A stretch of DNA of 64,000 nucleotides from Monodelphis domestica. Its lineage: Eukaryota > Chordata > Mammalia > Didelphimorphia > Didelphidae. This document shows positions 54,820-64,000 of this stretch, one piece after another. Under the pieces are notes generated by a model, which was not told the origin of the DNA, ran no database searches, and saw only the letters and a program-made list of their open reading frames with translations. The stretch's first letter is position 1, and each line of letters starts with the position of its first letter. Location of the stretch: NCBI RefSeq assembly GCF_027887165.1, contig NC_077228.1:211829635-211893634 (forward strand), read 5' to 3'. Both the position numbers and the translations under genes were made by a program.

Positions 54820-54974
54820 GTGCAGCTATTTAGGGGAGAGAAGTACACACTGAAGGATAACAGCGACCCCCACACCTGGGTGGTAGAGGACCATTGTGGG
54901 GAGTCCAAGAGAGCTCCAGCTGCCTGCTTCTACATCCCCCCGCCTGACCTGGATGGCGTGGCTAAGGCTGGAAG
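54820..54974 (+). CDS. EVPL: EVPL exon 12 (SH3 module of the plakin domain)
   Basis: VQLFRGEKYTLKDNSDPHTW, VVEDHCGESKRAPAACFYIP, PPDLDGVAKAG plus AG of Arg (residues 425-476). The W-V-V and P-A-A-C-F-Y-I-P strand pattern is that of the SH3 domain buried in plakin spectrin repeats, which lacks the usual acidic ligand-binding surface (family knowledge). Donor GTATGG. Confidence 0.97.
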
Positions 54975-55342
54975 GTATGGGGGTGGTCCCAAACAGTAGC
55001 TTTAGGGGACCTATAGATCCTAATCTCCCTGAGCCCTCCTTTGCCCCTGGGTCTTGCAGCCTCACCTCAAGCTGTTCCCCAGCCTCTTCCCTGTGGCCAG
55101 TTAGGTGGATGCACCACGTTCCAGACCCACAAAACTAGGCTCAAGCCCAGAATTCCTTGGATCTCTGAAGGCTCATGAATCCCAGCGTATTCCCCTTGTT
55201 CTGTTCATCTTCCTCTGGGTTGGCCTGGTCAGGATATCATTTTATGATCACTGGGGAGTGGGAGGGGGAACCCTAAGAAGGAAGAAGAGGAGAAAGGGTA
55301 GGAAAAAGGGTAATTATCTTCTTATCTACTTTCCCATTCCAG

Positions 55343-55440
55343 GTTAGAGTTCGAGGTGCAGGCACTGAAACAGAAATGTAAGGACCTCCAGCATCGTCTG
55401 ACGGCCAATGCCCAGGAGCTAGTGCGGCCCAGCCAGCAGG
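55343..55440 (+). CDS. EVPL: EVPL exon 13
   Basis: Completes Arg, then LEFEVQALKQKCKDLQHRLT, ANAQELVRPSQQ and one base of Gly, donor GTATAG (residues 476-509). Confidence 0.95.
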
Positions 55441-55487
55441 GTATAGGGGTACAGGGGAGGGGGTGCTATCTAAAGAATATGGGAGAA

Positions 55488-55530
55488 GGGGTGGCTGGAT
55501 TGCTAAGTGGGTAGAGCAACAAGCCTGATA
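55488..55530 (+). mobile_element. SINE head fragment
   Basis: 'ggggtggctggattgctaag' and 'tgggtagagcaacaagcctg' only, about 50 bases after exon 13. Confidence 0.5.
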
Positions 55531-55569
55531 CTCCATATATACATATATTTCCATATGTCCGATAGAAAA

Positions 55570-55805
55570 GAAAAAGAGGGTTGCACATGAAACTGAAGAT
55601 CTCTAAATAAGTACAACTTGATTTTTTTAAGTCTCTAGAGGGAATATGGAAATAGTTCTTGATCAATGATACATGTAAAACCCAGTGGAATTGTGTATCA
55701 GCTTTGGGGGGAGGGGAGGGAAAGAACATGAATCGTAACAATGGAAAAATATTTAAATTAATTAATTAAAATTTTTCAATTAAAAAAATAAAAATAAATA
55801 ACTTT
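55570..55805 (+). mobile_element. LINE-1 3' end, sense
   Basis: 'gttgcacatgaaactgaaga', 'ataagtacaacttgattttt', 'acatgtaaaacccagtggaa', 'gaaagaacatgaatcgtaac', A/T-rich end. Confidence 0.7.
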
Positions 55806-55825
55806 AGCAGAAAAAAGTCTTTATG

Positions 55826-56008
55826 GGGGCAGCTAAATGGCACAGTGACTAGAAAGCCAGGCCTGGAATCAGGAAGACCTGAGTTCAAATCTGGCATCAT
55901 ACACTTCCTAGCTGCATGACCCTAGGCAAGTCACTTAATTGCCTAGCCTTCCCACTCTTCAGTCTTAGAGTTTTTACAAAGACAGAAAGTAAAGGGTTTT
56001 TTAAAAGT
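55826..56008 (+). mobile_element. Type A SINE, sense
   Basis: 'gggggcagctaaatggcaca', 'ctaggcaagtcacttaatt', tail variant 'gtttttacaaagacagaaag'. Confidence 0.82.
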
Positions 56009-56039
56009 CTATTTTAAGTTCAATTATAGCTTTCAAAGC

Positions 56040-56270
56040 TGTCCTACTTGGCCTTTCTTTTTTTCCCTGAATTAAAACCAAAAGTCTTCAATGACCTTCC
56101 TTTCTTTTCCTTTTCTTTCTTTTGCTATCCCATTCCTATTTCCCCTCACCATCCCATCCCCATCCCATTAGGAAAAAAAAAATCAAAAACAAAACTTTAG
56201 AAACAAGTATGTGTAGCCAGGCAAAACAATTTCCACAGTGGCCATGTCTGGAAATCACACCAAGGCTACA
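56040..56270 (-). mobile_element. LINE-1 3' region, antisense
   Basis: 'cccattcctatttcccctca', 'acaagtatgtgtagccaggc', 'caatttccacagtggccatg'. Confidence 0.55.
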
Positions 56271-56271
56271 G

Positions 56272-56436
56272 TTAACTAGGTGGCCCAGGGAAAAGATTGC
56301 CCAGACCTAGCATCAGGAGAACCTGGGTTCAAATCTGCCCTCAGATACTTCCTAGCTGGGAAGTTGCATAACCTCAATTACCTAGCCTCTGCTCCTCTGT
56401 CCTAGAGTTGTTTCTAGGACAGAAAGTAGGGGCTTT
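56272..56436 (+). mobile_element. Type A SINE, sense, tail grown into a purine repeat
   Basis: 'taggtggcccagggaaaaga', 'ggttcaaatctgccctcag', 'gttgtttctaggacagaaag', then directly AAAGAAAGAGGG. Confidence 0.78.
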
Positions 56437-56451
56437 AAAGAAAGAGGGAGG

Positions 56452-56515
<64 letters not shown>

Positions 56516-56719
56516 AAGAGAGAGAGAGAGAGGGAGAGAGGAAGGAAGGAAGGAAGGAAGGAAGGAAGGAAGGAAGGAAGGAAGGAAGGAAGGAAGGAAG
56601 GAAGGAAGGAAGGAAGGAAGCAAGCAAGCAAGCAAGGAAGGAAGGAAGCAAGGAAGGAAGGAAGGAAGGAAGCAAGGAAGGAAGGAAGGAAGGAAGGAAG
56701 GAAGGAAGGAAGGAAGGAA
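56437..56719 (+). repeat. (GA)n(GGAA)n purine tract in EVPL intron 13
   Basis: GA repeats to about 56540, then GGAA with a GCAA variant block near 56620-56650. It ends about 300 bases before exon 14. Confidence 0.95.
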
Positions 56720-57025
56720 CTTCCAGCAGGAATTCTTCCTGCATTCACTTGATTCCCCCTTTTCTCCTCTCTATGGTCTGATGCACAGTAGGGTGGTTCA
56801 TGTATGTAGGAATGTGTCACTTGAGACTGTTGAGACTGTTCTCATTGATCATTTCCAGGCTTTACTCCATCACGTATAAGGTTCTTTCTGCTCACACCTC
56901 TGCCCATAGAGATGACTGTCCCTTGAGAAAGGGTCAGGAGGGGAAAGGGGGCAATAGGGAGAAGCTGGCCTTGGGAATTGGGCTTTTGTTCACCCAGCCT
57001 CCTCTGTTCTGCCCCCCTCCATCAG

Positions 57026-57198
57026 GCTCCTCAAATGCTGCAGCAGCCAACCCCCAGGCCAAGAAGCTGCTGACCAGGCTGACTCAGCTGAATAGTGACC
57101 TGAACCAGATAGAACGGGAGATTCTGGACTGGGTCCGGGCACCCCTGAACCGCAATGCCCCCCTGGATGATCTCAAAACCCGTATCTGGAGCCAGGAG
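57026..57198 (+). CDS. EVPL: EVPL exon 14
   Basis: Completes Gly, then SSNAAAANPQAKKLLTRLTQ, LNSDLNQIEREILDWVRAPL, NRNAPLDDLKTRIWSQE, phase 0, donor GTGGGT (residues 509-566). The start is alanine-rich. Confidence 0.96.
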
Positions 57199-57299
57199 GT
57201 GGGTGAAGCTATGGGAGTCCTATCCTGGAGGGACTGGATGATGGAAATCCCATTCCACCAATATTTCCTGAATGCTTCTAGATGAAAGGCTTAATTCCT

Positions 57300-58020
57300 T
57301 GAGGAGGGGGCATAAATAAGGCATCATCCTTCCTCCTTATGGAGCTTATGTCTAGTAGAAGAGACAACATACATACCAACAATATTAAGAGGCAGAAGGT
57401 ACCATAAATGAAATACAAAGAAAGTTTGTGAGGCAAATCAAGGGAGATATCATACCTGATTGGGGGGAGTCAGGGAAGGTTTCATGGAGTTGGTGGCATT
57501 TGATCCAGGCCTTGAAAAATGAGATTTCCCATGGGAAGACATTGGGGAGAGAGATTTTAGGCCAACGAATGGCATGGGCAAAGTCTCATACAGAAATGAG
57601 AAAATATAAAGCAAGTTCATGATGAGCAGAAAAAACAATCGATCCATTTGGTGGGAATGTGGAACATCTAAAGGAAGATGTCAGCAAAGGTTTTTCGAGG
57701 CTTTGAATGTCAGGCTAAAGAATTTGGAAATAGTGGCTGAGGAATATTATTCAGTCAGTGCTTTATAGGATGGAATGGAGTGGAGGAGACATAAGAGGTG
57801 TCTGAGCTACAGTGGTGACAGAGGAAAAGAAACGGGGGAGCCACTGCCAGAAACATCTTAGTGGTGGAATCACTGGCATGATTTAGTGCCTTTTTGGAGC
57901 TAAGGAGAGAGGGAGGAATTGAATCAGTCAACCAGATTTCAGGTCAGTGTGACTAGATGCTGTTAACAGAAATAGGAAAGTATAGAAGAATTGGCTTGAT
58001 GAGAAGTTTTGTCTTAGGAA
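57300..58020 (+). mobile_element. LINE-2 3' region, sense, long relic
   Basis: 'cagggaaggtttcatggagt', 'ggcatttgatccaggccttg', 'gaatggcatgggcaaagtct', 'ggctttgaatgtcaggctaa', 'gtgactagatgctgttaaca' follow the L2 3' order. About 700 bases, the longest L2 piece here. Confidence 0.6.
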
Positions 58021-58033
58021 AGTGCCAAAGCAG

Positions 58034-58240
58034 GGATTTTTTAAAAAATCTTTACTTTTAGTCTTAGAATCAATACTGTGTATTGGTTTCAAGGCAGAAG
58101 AGTAGCAAGGGCCAGACAGTGGGGGTTAAATGACTTACTCAGGGTCATATAACTTAGAAGTGTCTAAGGTCAGATTTGAACCCAAGACCTTCCATTTCTA
58201 GGCCTGGTTCTCAAAACACTGAGCCAACCAGGTGCCACAC
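58034..58240 (-). mobile_element. Type A SINE, antisense
   Basis: 'cttagaatcaatactgtgta', 'gaagtgtctaaggtcagatt', head 'gagccaaccaggtgcca'. Confidence 0.82.
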
Positions 58241-58537
58241 ACATAGGGATTCTGAACCTTTTTTGTATCATGGACTCAAGTTTGTGCTGAAGTCAGCTTA
58301 AGCTGGCTGGAAAAAAAGCCATTTGTTAAATTTTCAGGATGGGCATTTGCTTCTACTTTAGAAGTCAGTAAATGCTAGGTGGTAGCATGGTGGATGGAGG
58401 ACCAGGCTTGGAGTCAGGAGGACCTAGGTTCAAATCTGGCCTCAGCCACTTCCTATCTGTGTGACTCTGGGAAAGTCACTTAACCCTGTTTGCCCAGCCC
58501 TTACCACTCTTCTGTTTTAAAGCTATTACTAAGAACT

Positions 58538-58905
58538 GAACCACTGTGGGATGATCAAATGTAAAAGACTTTGCTGCTAATAGCAATGCAATGATCCAGG
58601 ACAATTCTGAGACTTATGAGAAAGAAAACTATTCACATCGAGGGAAAGAACTGTGGGAGCAGAGATGCAGAAGGAAACATTTGATTTATCACTTATATGT
58701 ATGGGTATATGATTTGGGGTTTTGGTTTTAAAAGATTACTCTATTACAAAAATGAACAATATGGAAATAGGTATCGAGTAATAAATACATGTATAACCCA
58801 GTGCAATTGCTTCTCAGCTCCCAGAGGAGGGAGAGAAGAGGGGATAGAGAGAACATGAATCATGGAACCATGTAAAAATATTTAAAAATTAATTTTTTTA
58901 AAGAG
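58538..58905 (+). mobile_element. LINE-1 3' end, sense, inside the SINE
   Basis: 'agcaatgcaatgatccagga', 'gagggaaagaactgtgggag', 'acatgtataacccagtgcaa', 'gaacatgaatcatggaacca', T/A end. Confidence 0.75.
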
Positions 58906-58913
58906 TTGTTACT

Positions 58914-59120
58914 GGGGGCAGCTGGGTAGCTCAGTGGATTGAGAGCTAGCCCTAGAGACGGGAGGTCCTAGGTTCAAATCTGGCCTCAGACACTTCCCAA
59001 CTGTGTGACCCTGGGCAAGTCACTTGACCCCCATTGCCTAGCCCTTACCACTCTTCTGCCTTGGAGCCAATACACAGTATTGACTCCAAGACTGAAGGTA
59101 AGGGTTTAAAAAAAGAAAAA
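58914..59120 (+). mobile_element. Type A SINE, sense, full length, with 12-bp target duplication
   Basis: Flanked by AGAGTTGTTACT at about 58902-58913 and 59123-59134. It is the cleanest copy in the window, and therefore the youngest event of this nest. Confidence 0.92.
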
Positions 59121-59350
59121 AGAGTTGTTACTAATATAGAAAGTAAGGGTGAACAAAAGAAGAAAGGAAGACATCACTAAATGCTACAAATCAGGACTTG
59201 ATTCTCGTTCTGTTGATTGTCTAGACAAAGTATTGGAGAAAATAATTGAAATGCAGAGTATTTGTGAATTATAATTATGTCATCACATACTTAAAAGTAT
59301 GTCATGTTTTTGGAGAACTCATTTTTAAACATTTACCAGCACCCCTGCAT

Positions 59351-60120
59351 TTCTGAGGATAACATTTAAAATGTATAAAATCCATGGGTTGGCAAAGGAA
59401 GCCAAAGGTTAGTGAAAATAATGGGGGAATTTTTTTCTTTTGCAAGTCCACAGACACCCTAAAATATTAGCTCCAGGTGAAGAGCTCTTATGCTGGAGGG
59501 ATGTGGAGATGGCGGTAAAAAGTGGGATTGGAGCTTGGAAGGAAGGCTGAAGTTCTAAAATCCTTTGGCAAGAGGTGGGACTGTTTGTATCAAGTGTTAG
59601 TTGAAGGCAGACAAAAAGATGAGAGCACTGTGAGGGCAGAGCCTCCATTTAGGGGGTATGAATACATGTAGGGGCAGGAGGAGGGAGCGTCAATGTGCCT
59701 GTCAGAGAGGTAGGAGAACCAGAAGAGTGATGTATCATGCGGTGCCATAACTATGAATTTTGACACCAAAGGTAAATTTTGTAGAGCAGGGATAGGGATG
59801 GATTGTCTAAGGTATGATTATAACTGTGTGTGATTAAAGCAGAGGGTATAGCTAGAGATCATGGGAGTTATGATCTTGAAGAACTAGGAGGCTATGGGGT
59901 TTGTCAGGAGCACAGGTTGGGGTGGAGAAGACTGTGAGTCAGACACAACCTCCTGGAGAAAAGGAAAATGATCTGGGATGATTAGAAGAGAGCAACAAGG
60001 ATCTTGATGGGATAGCGTGACTGAAAAGTAGAGGAGACATGCCTACTAAATGATAGTGGTAGAGTTCTGAAGAGAGTTAGAATAGATCAATTCTGCCTCT
60101 TGGCCTATATATCGAGGGAA
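59351..60120 (+). other. EVPL: EVPL intron 14, nothing recognised
   Basis: G- and A-rich unclassified sequence, possibly old LINE, with no exon seen. Confidence 0.3.
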
Positions 60121-60123
60121 TAG

Positions 60124-60306
60124 TGGGAGGGAGGGAGGCCGGGAGGGAGGGAGGGAGGGATGGAGGGAGGGAGGGAAGGAAGGAAGGAAGGAAGGAAGGA
60201 AGGAAGGAAGGAAGGAAGGAAGGAAGGAAAGAAGGGACGAAGGTAGGAAGGAAGGAAGGAAGGAAGGAAGGAAGGAAGGAAGGAAGGAAGGAAGGAAGGA
60301 AGGAAA
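60124..60306 (+). repeat. (GGGA)n/(GGAA)n purine tract
   Basis: GGGA block then about 30 GGAA units with one GACGAAGGTAGG interruption. Confidence 0.95.
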
Positions 60307-60393
60307 TGTAACAAAAGAAAAGGAAAAGTCAAGAAAATTTAGGAAGATTGTGACTGATCAAATTTTAACCCCTTTGCCATTCTGGCCCTTACA

Positions 60394-60492
60394 GAAGGAA
60401 GGAAGGAAGGAAGGAAGGAAGGAAGGAAGGAAGGAAGGAAGGAAGGAAGGGAGGGAAGGAGGGAGGGAGGGAAGGGAGTCAGGGAGGAAGGA
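60394..60492 (+). repeat. (GGAA)n purine tract
   Basis: About 14 GGAA units then GGGA, 87 bases after the previous tract. It directly follows 'ctggcccttacag'. Confidence 0.95.
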
Positions 60493-60699
60493 TTTATTCT
60501 TCCTTTATATATTTATTTTTGTAGAGTTAATTAAGTACAGAGGAAAAATGCAAATCAGAATTGGGAAGGGAATCTATGAAGCATTTCCAATTAGGGAAGG
60601 GACGTTTGAGGAAAGAAAGTGGCAAAAGATTCAAACAGGCAAGTTGGATCTTCTCACTAAAGCAGAAGATGAGGTCATTTGTTGAAAATGAAGGAGATA

Positions 60700-60860
60700 G
60701 GGTGGGGTTGATAACCTGTTTGCCCTCCTTTGGATACTCTTCAGCTTATTAATATCCTTGAACAGTAGAGCCCAGGACTGAGCCCAGAAATTCAAATCAG
60801 GTCTGACAAGTTGGGTTCTAAGCACAACTTGGGCAGAATTAATGAGTGCTCAAGCTTGCA
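60700..60860 (+). mobile_element. L3/CR1-like LINE fragment, sense
   Basis: 'gccctcctttggatactctt', 'cagcttattaatatccttga', 'agcccaggactgagcccaga' and 'atcaggtctgacaag' match the conserved end of L3/CR1 elements. Confidence 0.6.
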
Positions 60861-60979
60861 ACTTCTTTCCTAGCACTCTTAAAGGTATAGGCTACTCTTC
60901 TCCCATTAGTTCCCTGGGCAAATATGTTTCTAGATATTCTAGGGGAGGGCAAAGGGGAGAGCCTTAGTACCATTTGGTC

Positions 60980-61178
60980 CCTGAGTGGTGAAGCAGTAAA
61001 TAATAGTTGCATTACAGATTTAAGAATTCTTGAGTGAGCTCAGATACTTTAGTTGTATGACCCTGGGCAAGTCACTTATTCCCACCACCCCCATTGCCTA
61101 GCCCTTACCATTCTTTTGCCTTAGAACCAATATACAGTCTGGATTCTAAGATGGAAGGTGAGGGTTTAAAAAAATAAT
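60980..61178 (+). mobile_element. Type A SINE, sense, worn head
   Basis: Tail intact ('cctagcccttaccattcttt', 'gattctaagatggaaggtga'). Head recognisable only by position. Confidence 0.75.
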
Positions 61179-61184
61179 TTTGGG

Positions 61185-61640
61185 GTCAGAATGAATAGCC
61201 TGGAAAGACTTACAAGAACTGATACAAGTGAGAGATGAAGTGAATAGAACCAGAAGAACAATGTATATAGTAACAGCAATATTGTACAATGATCAACTGT
61301 GAATGACTTAGTTACTCTCAGAAATACAATGATCACAGACAATTCCAAAGAACTCATGATATAAAATGCTATCCACCTCCAGAAGAAGAATTGATGGATT
61401 ATGAATGTAGATCGAAGCATACTATTTTTTTTTATTTTTTGCATATTTTTGGTCTGTTTTCCTTCACAGCATGACAAATATGAAAATGTATTGCATCACC
61501 ACACATGTATAACCTATATCAAATTGCTTACTGTCTCAGGAAGGAGGGAGGGAAAGGAAAGGAGGGAAAGAATTTAGAACTCAAAAAAATGTTTAATGAA
61601 TGTTAAAAATTGTTTTTACATGCAATTGGAAAAATAAAAT
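61185..61640 (+). mobile_element. LINE-1 3' end, sense
   Basis: 'tggaaagacttacaagaact', 'gtgaatagaaccagaagaac', 'atgctatccacctccagaag', 'acatgtataacctatatcaa', 'tacatgcaattggaaaaata'. Its tail passes into the purine repeat. Confidence 0.78.
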
Positions 61641-61674
61641 GAAAGAGAGAAAAAGAAAAAGGTGGGGGAGAGAC

Positions 61675-62049
<375 letters not shown>

Positions 62050-62055
62050 AGGAAA

Positions 62056-62109
<54 letters not shown>
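62056..62109 (+). repeat. (GATA)n microsatellite
   Basis: About 13 units, only 40 bases before the exon 15 acceptor. Confidence 0.95.
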
Positions 62110-62149
62110 TCCTGGGTTCACAGTAAAATGTCTATCCCTCTCTCTTTAG

Positions 62150-62328
62150 AATATCTCCCAGAGGCTACAGGGCTTAGAAGCTGAAAAAGAGGCCACCCAG
62201 AAGGAATGTGAATCTTTCCTGTCCTCTAAGCCATCTGGGTCCACTGTGCTTCATCTGCCAGTGACTCTTAACAATGTCAAGAACAAATATAATGATGTTC
62301 AAGTCCTCTGCAGTCTCTATGGGGAAAA
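62150..62328 (+). CDS. EVPL: EVPL exon 15
   Basis: NISQRLQGLEAEKEATQKEC, ESFLSSKPSGSTVLHLPVTL, NNVKNKYNDVQVLCSLYGE and AA of Lys, acceptor CTCTCTTTAG, donor GTGAGT (residues 567-626). Confidence 0.96.
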
Positions 62329-62454
62329 GTGAGTATTCTTATAGATCCTTATAGGGACTGGCCTGGGGAGTTAGGGGAGAAGGTGGAGGAGGGGGCCAGA
62401 GGCAGGGGGCAAGGCCAATAGGGAACTCTGATCCTCTTCCCATTTCTCTCCCAG

Positions 62455-62593
62455 GGCAAAGGCAGCTCGTGCCCTAGAACAACAGATCCAGGCATCAAAT
62501 AAGGTGATTCAAGACTTTGAGTCTGACCTGGTCCAGGAGGCCCCCATTGGTGCCAGCCCTGGAGCACTGCAGGAACGAATCAGTCAGTTGCAG
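62455..62593 (+). CDS. EVPL: EVPL exon 16
   Basis: Completes Lys, then AKAARALEQQIQASNKVIQD, FESDLVQEAPIGASPGALQE, RISQLQ, phase 0, donor GTGAGA (residues 626-672). Confidence 0.97.
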
Positions 62594-62765
62594 GTGAGAG
62601 ACAATGTTATGTTTAGAAATGGGATTGGTGGGAGTAGCCTTACCTGCAATGTGGTCTTGTTTGTATGAGAGTGCATGGGAAAGGTATGTAGGAGTGGATG
62701 CAAAGAAGAGGGCAGTGGGAGGGGATACCAGAACCTGGGCCCATGCATTGTGAAAGCATTTGTAC

Positions 62766-62941
62766 GGCGGCTAGTTGGCTCAGTGGATAGAGAGTCAGAC
62801 TTCAAGGCAGGAGTCCTGTATTCAAATTTGGCCTCAGACACTTTTAGCTGTGTGATCCTGGGCAAGTCACTCAATCCCAACTATATCCCTTATTGTTCTT
62901 CTGCCTTGGGACCAATACACAGTATTGATTCTAAAATAGAG
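62766..62941 (+). mobile_element. Type A SINE, sense, tail grown into a purine repeat
   Basis: 'ggctagttggctcagtggat', 'gggcaagtcactcaatccc', 'acacagtattgattctaaaa', then AGAGAGGAAATAAGGAGGG. Confidence 0.83.
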
Positions 62942-62998
62942 AGGAAATAAGGAGGGAAGGGAGGGAGGGAAGGAGGAAGGGAGGGAGGAAGGAAGGAA

Positions 62999-63061
<63 letters not shown>

Positions 63062-63090
63062 GAGAGAAGGGAGAGAAAAGGGAGAGAAAG
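62942..63090 (+). repeat. (GGGA/GGAA)n(GA)n purine tract
   Basis: GGGA/GGAA to 63000, about 28 GA units to 63058, then GGGAGA. It ends about 40 bases before exon 17. Confidence 0.95.
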
Positions 63091-63132
63091 CATGAAAGCA
63101 TGTTAGGGTTGAACCTGTTCCTTCTATTTTAG

Positions 63133-63326
63133 AGGCAAAGGCGGGAGTTGTTGGAGCAACAGTCCTGCGTGCTGGGCCTGCACCGAGAGCTGAAGACAAC
63201 AGAACATGGCTGCAGGGCACTCCAGAACAATTTCCAAGAATTCTGCCAAGACCTGCCCCAACAAAGGCGTCAGGTGCAGGGACTCACTGACCGCTACCAT
63301 GCTGTAGCTGACCAGTTGGATCTTCG
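63133..63326 (+). CDS. EVPL: EVPL exon 17
   Basis: RQRRELLEQQSCVLGLHREL, KTTEHGCRALQNNFQEFCQD, LPQQRRQVQGLTDRYHAVAD, QLDL plus CG of Arg (residues 673-737), donor GTGAGG. Confidence 0.97.
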
Positions 63327-63687
63327 GTGAGGAGTGGGGACTTGATGAATGTACATTGGAAAAGGCCATTTGTATGTGTTCCTGAGTCAAAACCCTCTCC
63401 TTCTGCCTTAGTCTTCTGATCTATGAAACTGGAAATTTCTATTGCCTTTGGCACCCGTGGCTAAACCGAGGGCCAGAAAGGGATGGGAGGGTGGTGGATC
63501 CCCAAAACATCTCCTTTGGGAAGATGGTCCTTGCTGATCCCTTGGGGCAGGAAGTAACATACTACCTGCTCCATTTTCCCTAGATCTTCAGTCATGGTCC
63601 TTACCCTCTGTTGTATGTACAACCTGAGCCTTTGGCCTTTCCCCTTCCCCAGGCTGAGGCTGTCTGTTCTCCCATCCCATTCCCCAG

Positions 63688-63838
63688 GGAGAAGGCAGTA
63701 CAAGATGTCAGTCTCATTTACCAGCAGTTCAAGAATTCCAGTGAGAATCTACGCTCCTGGATGGAACATCTCCCACGCAATGAGCTGGGGCCTACGGATG
63801 GACCTAGTCAGATCAACTATAAGCTACAGGCCCAGAAG
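63688..63838 (+). CDS. EVPL: EVPL exon 18 (last in window)
   Basis: Completes Arg, then EKAVQDVSLIYQQFKNSSEN, LRSWMEHLPRNELGPTDGPS, QINYKLQAQK, phase 0, donor GTGAGA (residues 737-787). The following exons are beyond the right edge. Confidence 0.96.
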
Positions 63839-64000
63839 GTGAGAGGGGTATGCAGAACTGGCCATGCCACTGGGCCAGTGCTCCATGGGCTCTTGTCTCT
63901 GCTGATTCGTAAGTTCCCTTCCCTTTGTAAGGAGGAAGATGCATGGAGGGCAGGCTACCAAGCAGTTAGCATGGTCCTTGTCCCTATGACATCTTAGGGA
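63839..64000 (+). other. EVPL: EVPL intron 18, 5' part, to the window edge
   Basis: Intron after the donor at 63839. The sequence stays open in one frame to the end, but nothing in it matches the expected next envoplakin segment. Confidence 0.6.

Larger units (their letters stand above)
58378..59155 (+). mobile_element. Type A SINE, sense, interrupted by an L1 and another SINE
   Basis: 5' part 58378-58537 ('aggtggtagcatggtggatg' to 'gctattactaagaac') and 3' part from 59135 ('taatatagaaagtaagggtg') complete each other. Confidence 0.65.
58265..59350 (+). mobile_element. Unnamed repeat (family of 34830) split by nested insertions
   Basis: Left 58265-58377 ('ccatttgttaaattttcagg', 'agaagtcagtaaatgct') and right 59180-59350 ('aatgctacaaatcaggactt', 'gtattggagaaaataatt', 'aacatttaccagcacccc') match the copies at 34830-35220. 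Confidence 0.55.

Noticed and set aside
63594-63997. Extension of EVPL exon 18 beyond 63838 (frame stays open)
   Set aside because: A good GTGAGA donor follows AQAQK-type ending and the downstream translation does not resemble envoplakin.

Overview
The window is nuclear DNA from a mammal, most likely a marsupial. Two protein-coding genes are recognisable by exon-by-exon translation, both on the + strand. They make up about 3 kb of the 64 kb. Most of the rest is interspersed repeats: a tRNA-derived SINE with a GGGCAAGTCACTTAA core and an ACACAGTATTGATTC tail, a second SINE with a GGAGAAGGAAATGGCAAA tail, MIR/CORE-type SINEs, LINE-1 pieces of a non-placental type, L2 and L3/CR1 relics, solo LTRs and very long GGAA microsatellites. 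The abundance of the two tRNA-derived SINEs is the main reason for the marsupial call. I cannot fix the species.

Region 1-9451 holds the last five coding exons of SRP68, the 68-kDa subunit of the signal recognition particle, with an intact stop codon. Region 9452-26600 is a probable 3' UTR followed by intergenic DNA. It contains a decayed LINE-1 ORF2 copy (about 19560-22870) interrupted by two LTR-like insertions, one with a clear target duplication. It also holds a fragment resembling 7SL RNA on the minus strand, a hAT-like fragment, many SINEs and a GGAA tract.

Region 26910-63838 holds the first 18 coding exons of EVPL (envoplakin), 787 codons, with every splice phase consistent and no disrupting stop. 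They encode the glycine/lysine-rich N-terminus and most of the plakin domain, including the SH3 module in exon 12. The gene runs off the right edge. SRP68 followed by EVPL in the same orientation matches human 17q25.

The two genes are not functionally linked: SRP68 acts in co-translational targeting to the ER, EVPL in desmosomes and the cornified envelope. I found no operon-like, CRISPR or novel multigene system. The most interesting signals are structural and lie in EVPL introns: a decayed partial copy of exon 3 with its splice acceptor in intron 4 (in-frame stop), a perfect 32-bp-arm hairpin in intron 5, a 98-bp inverted repeat (96/98 identical) in intron 9, a 705-bp almost pure purine tract about 100 bp before exon 2, and a same-strand bias of all GGAA tracts. 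Repeat family names are from memory and by eye; boundaries of old repeats are approximate.
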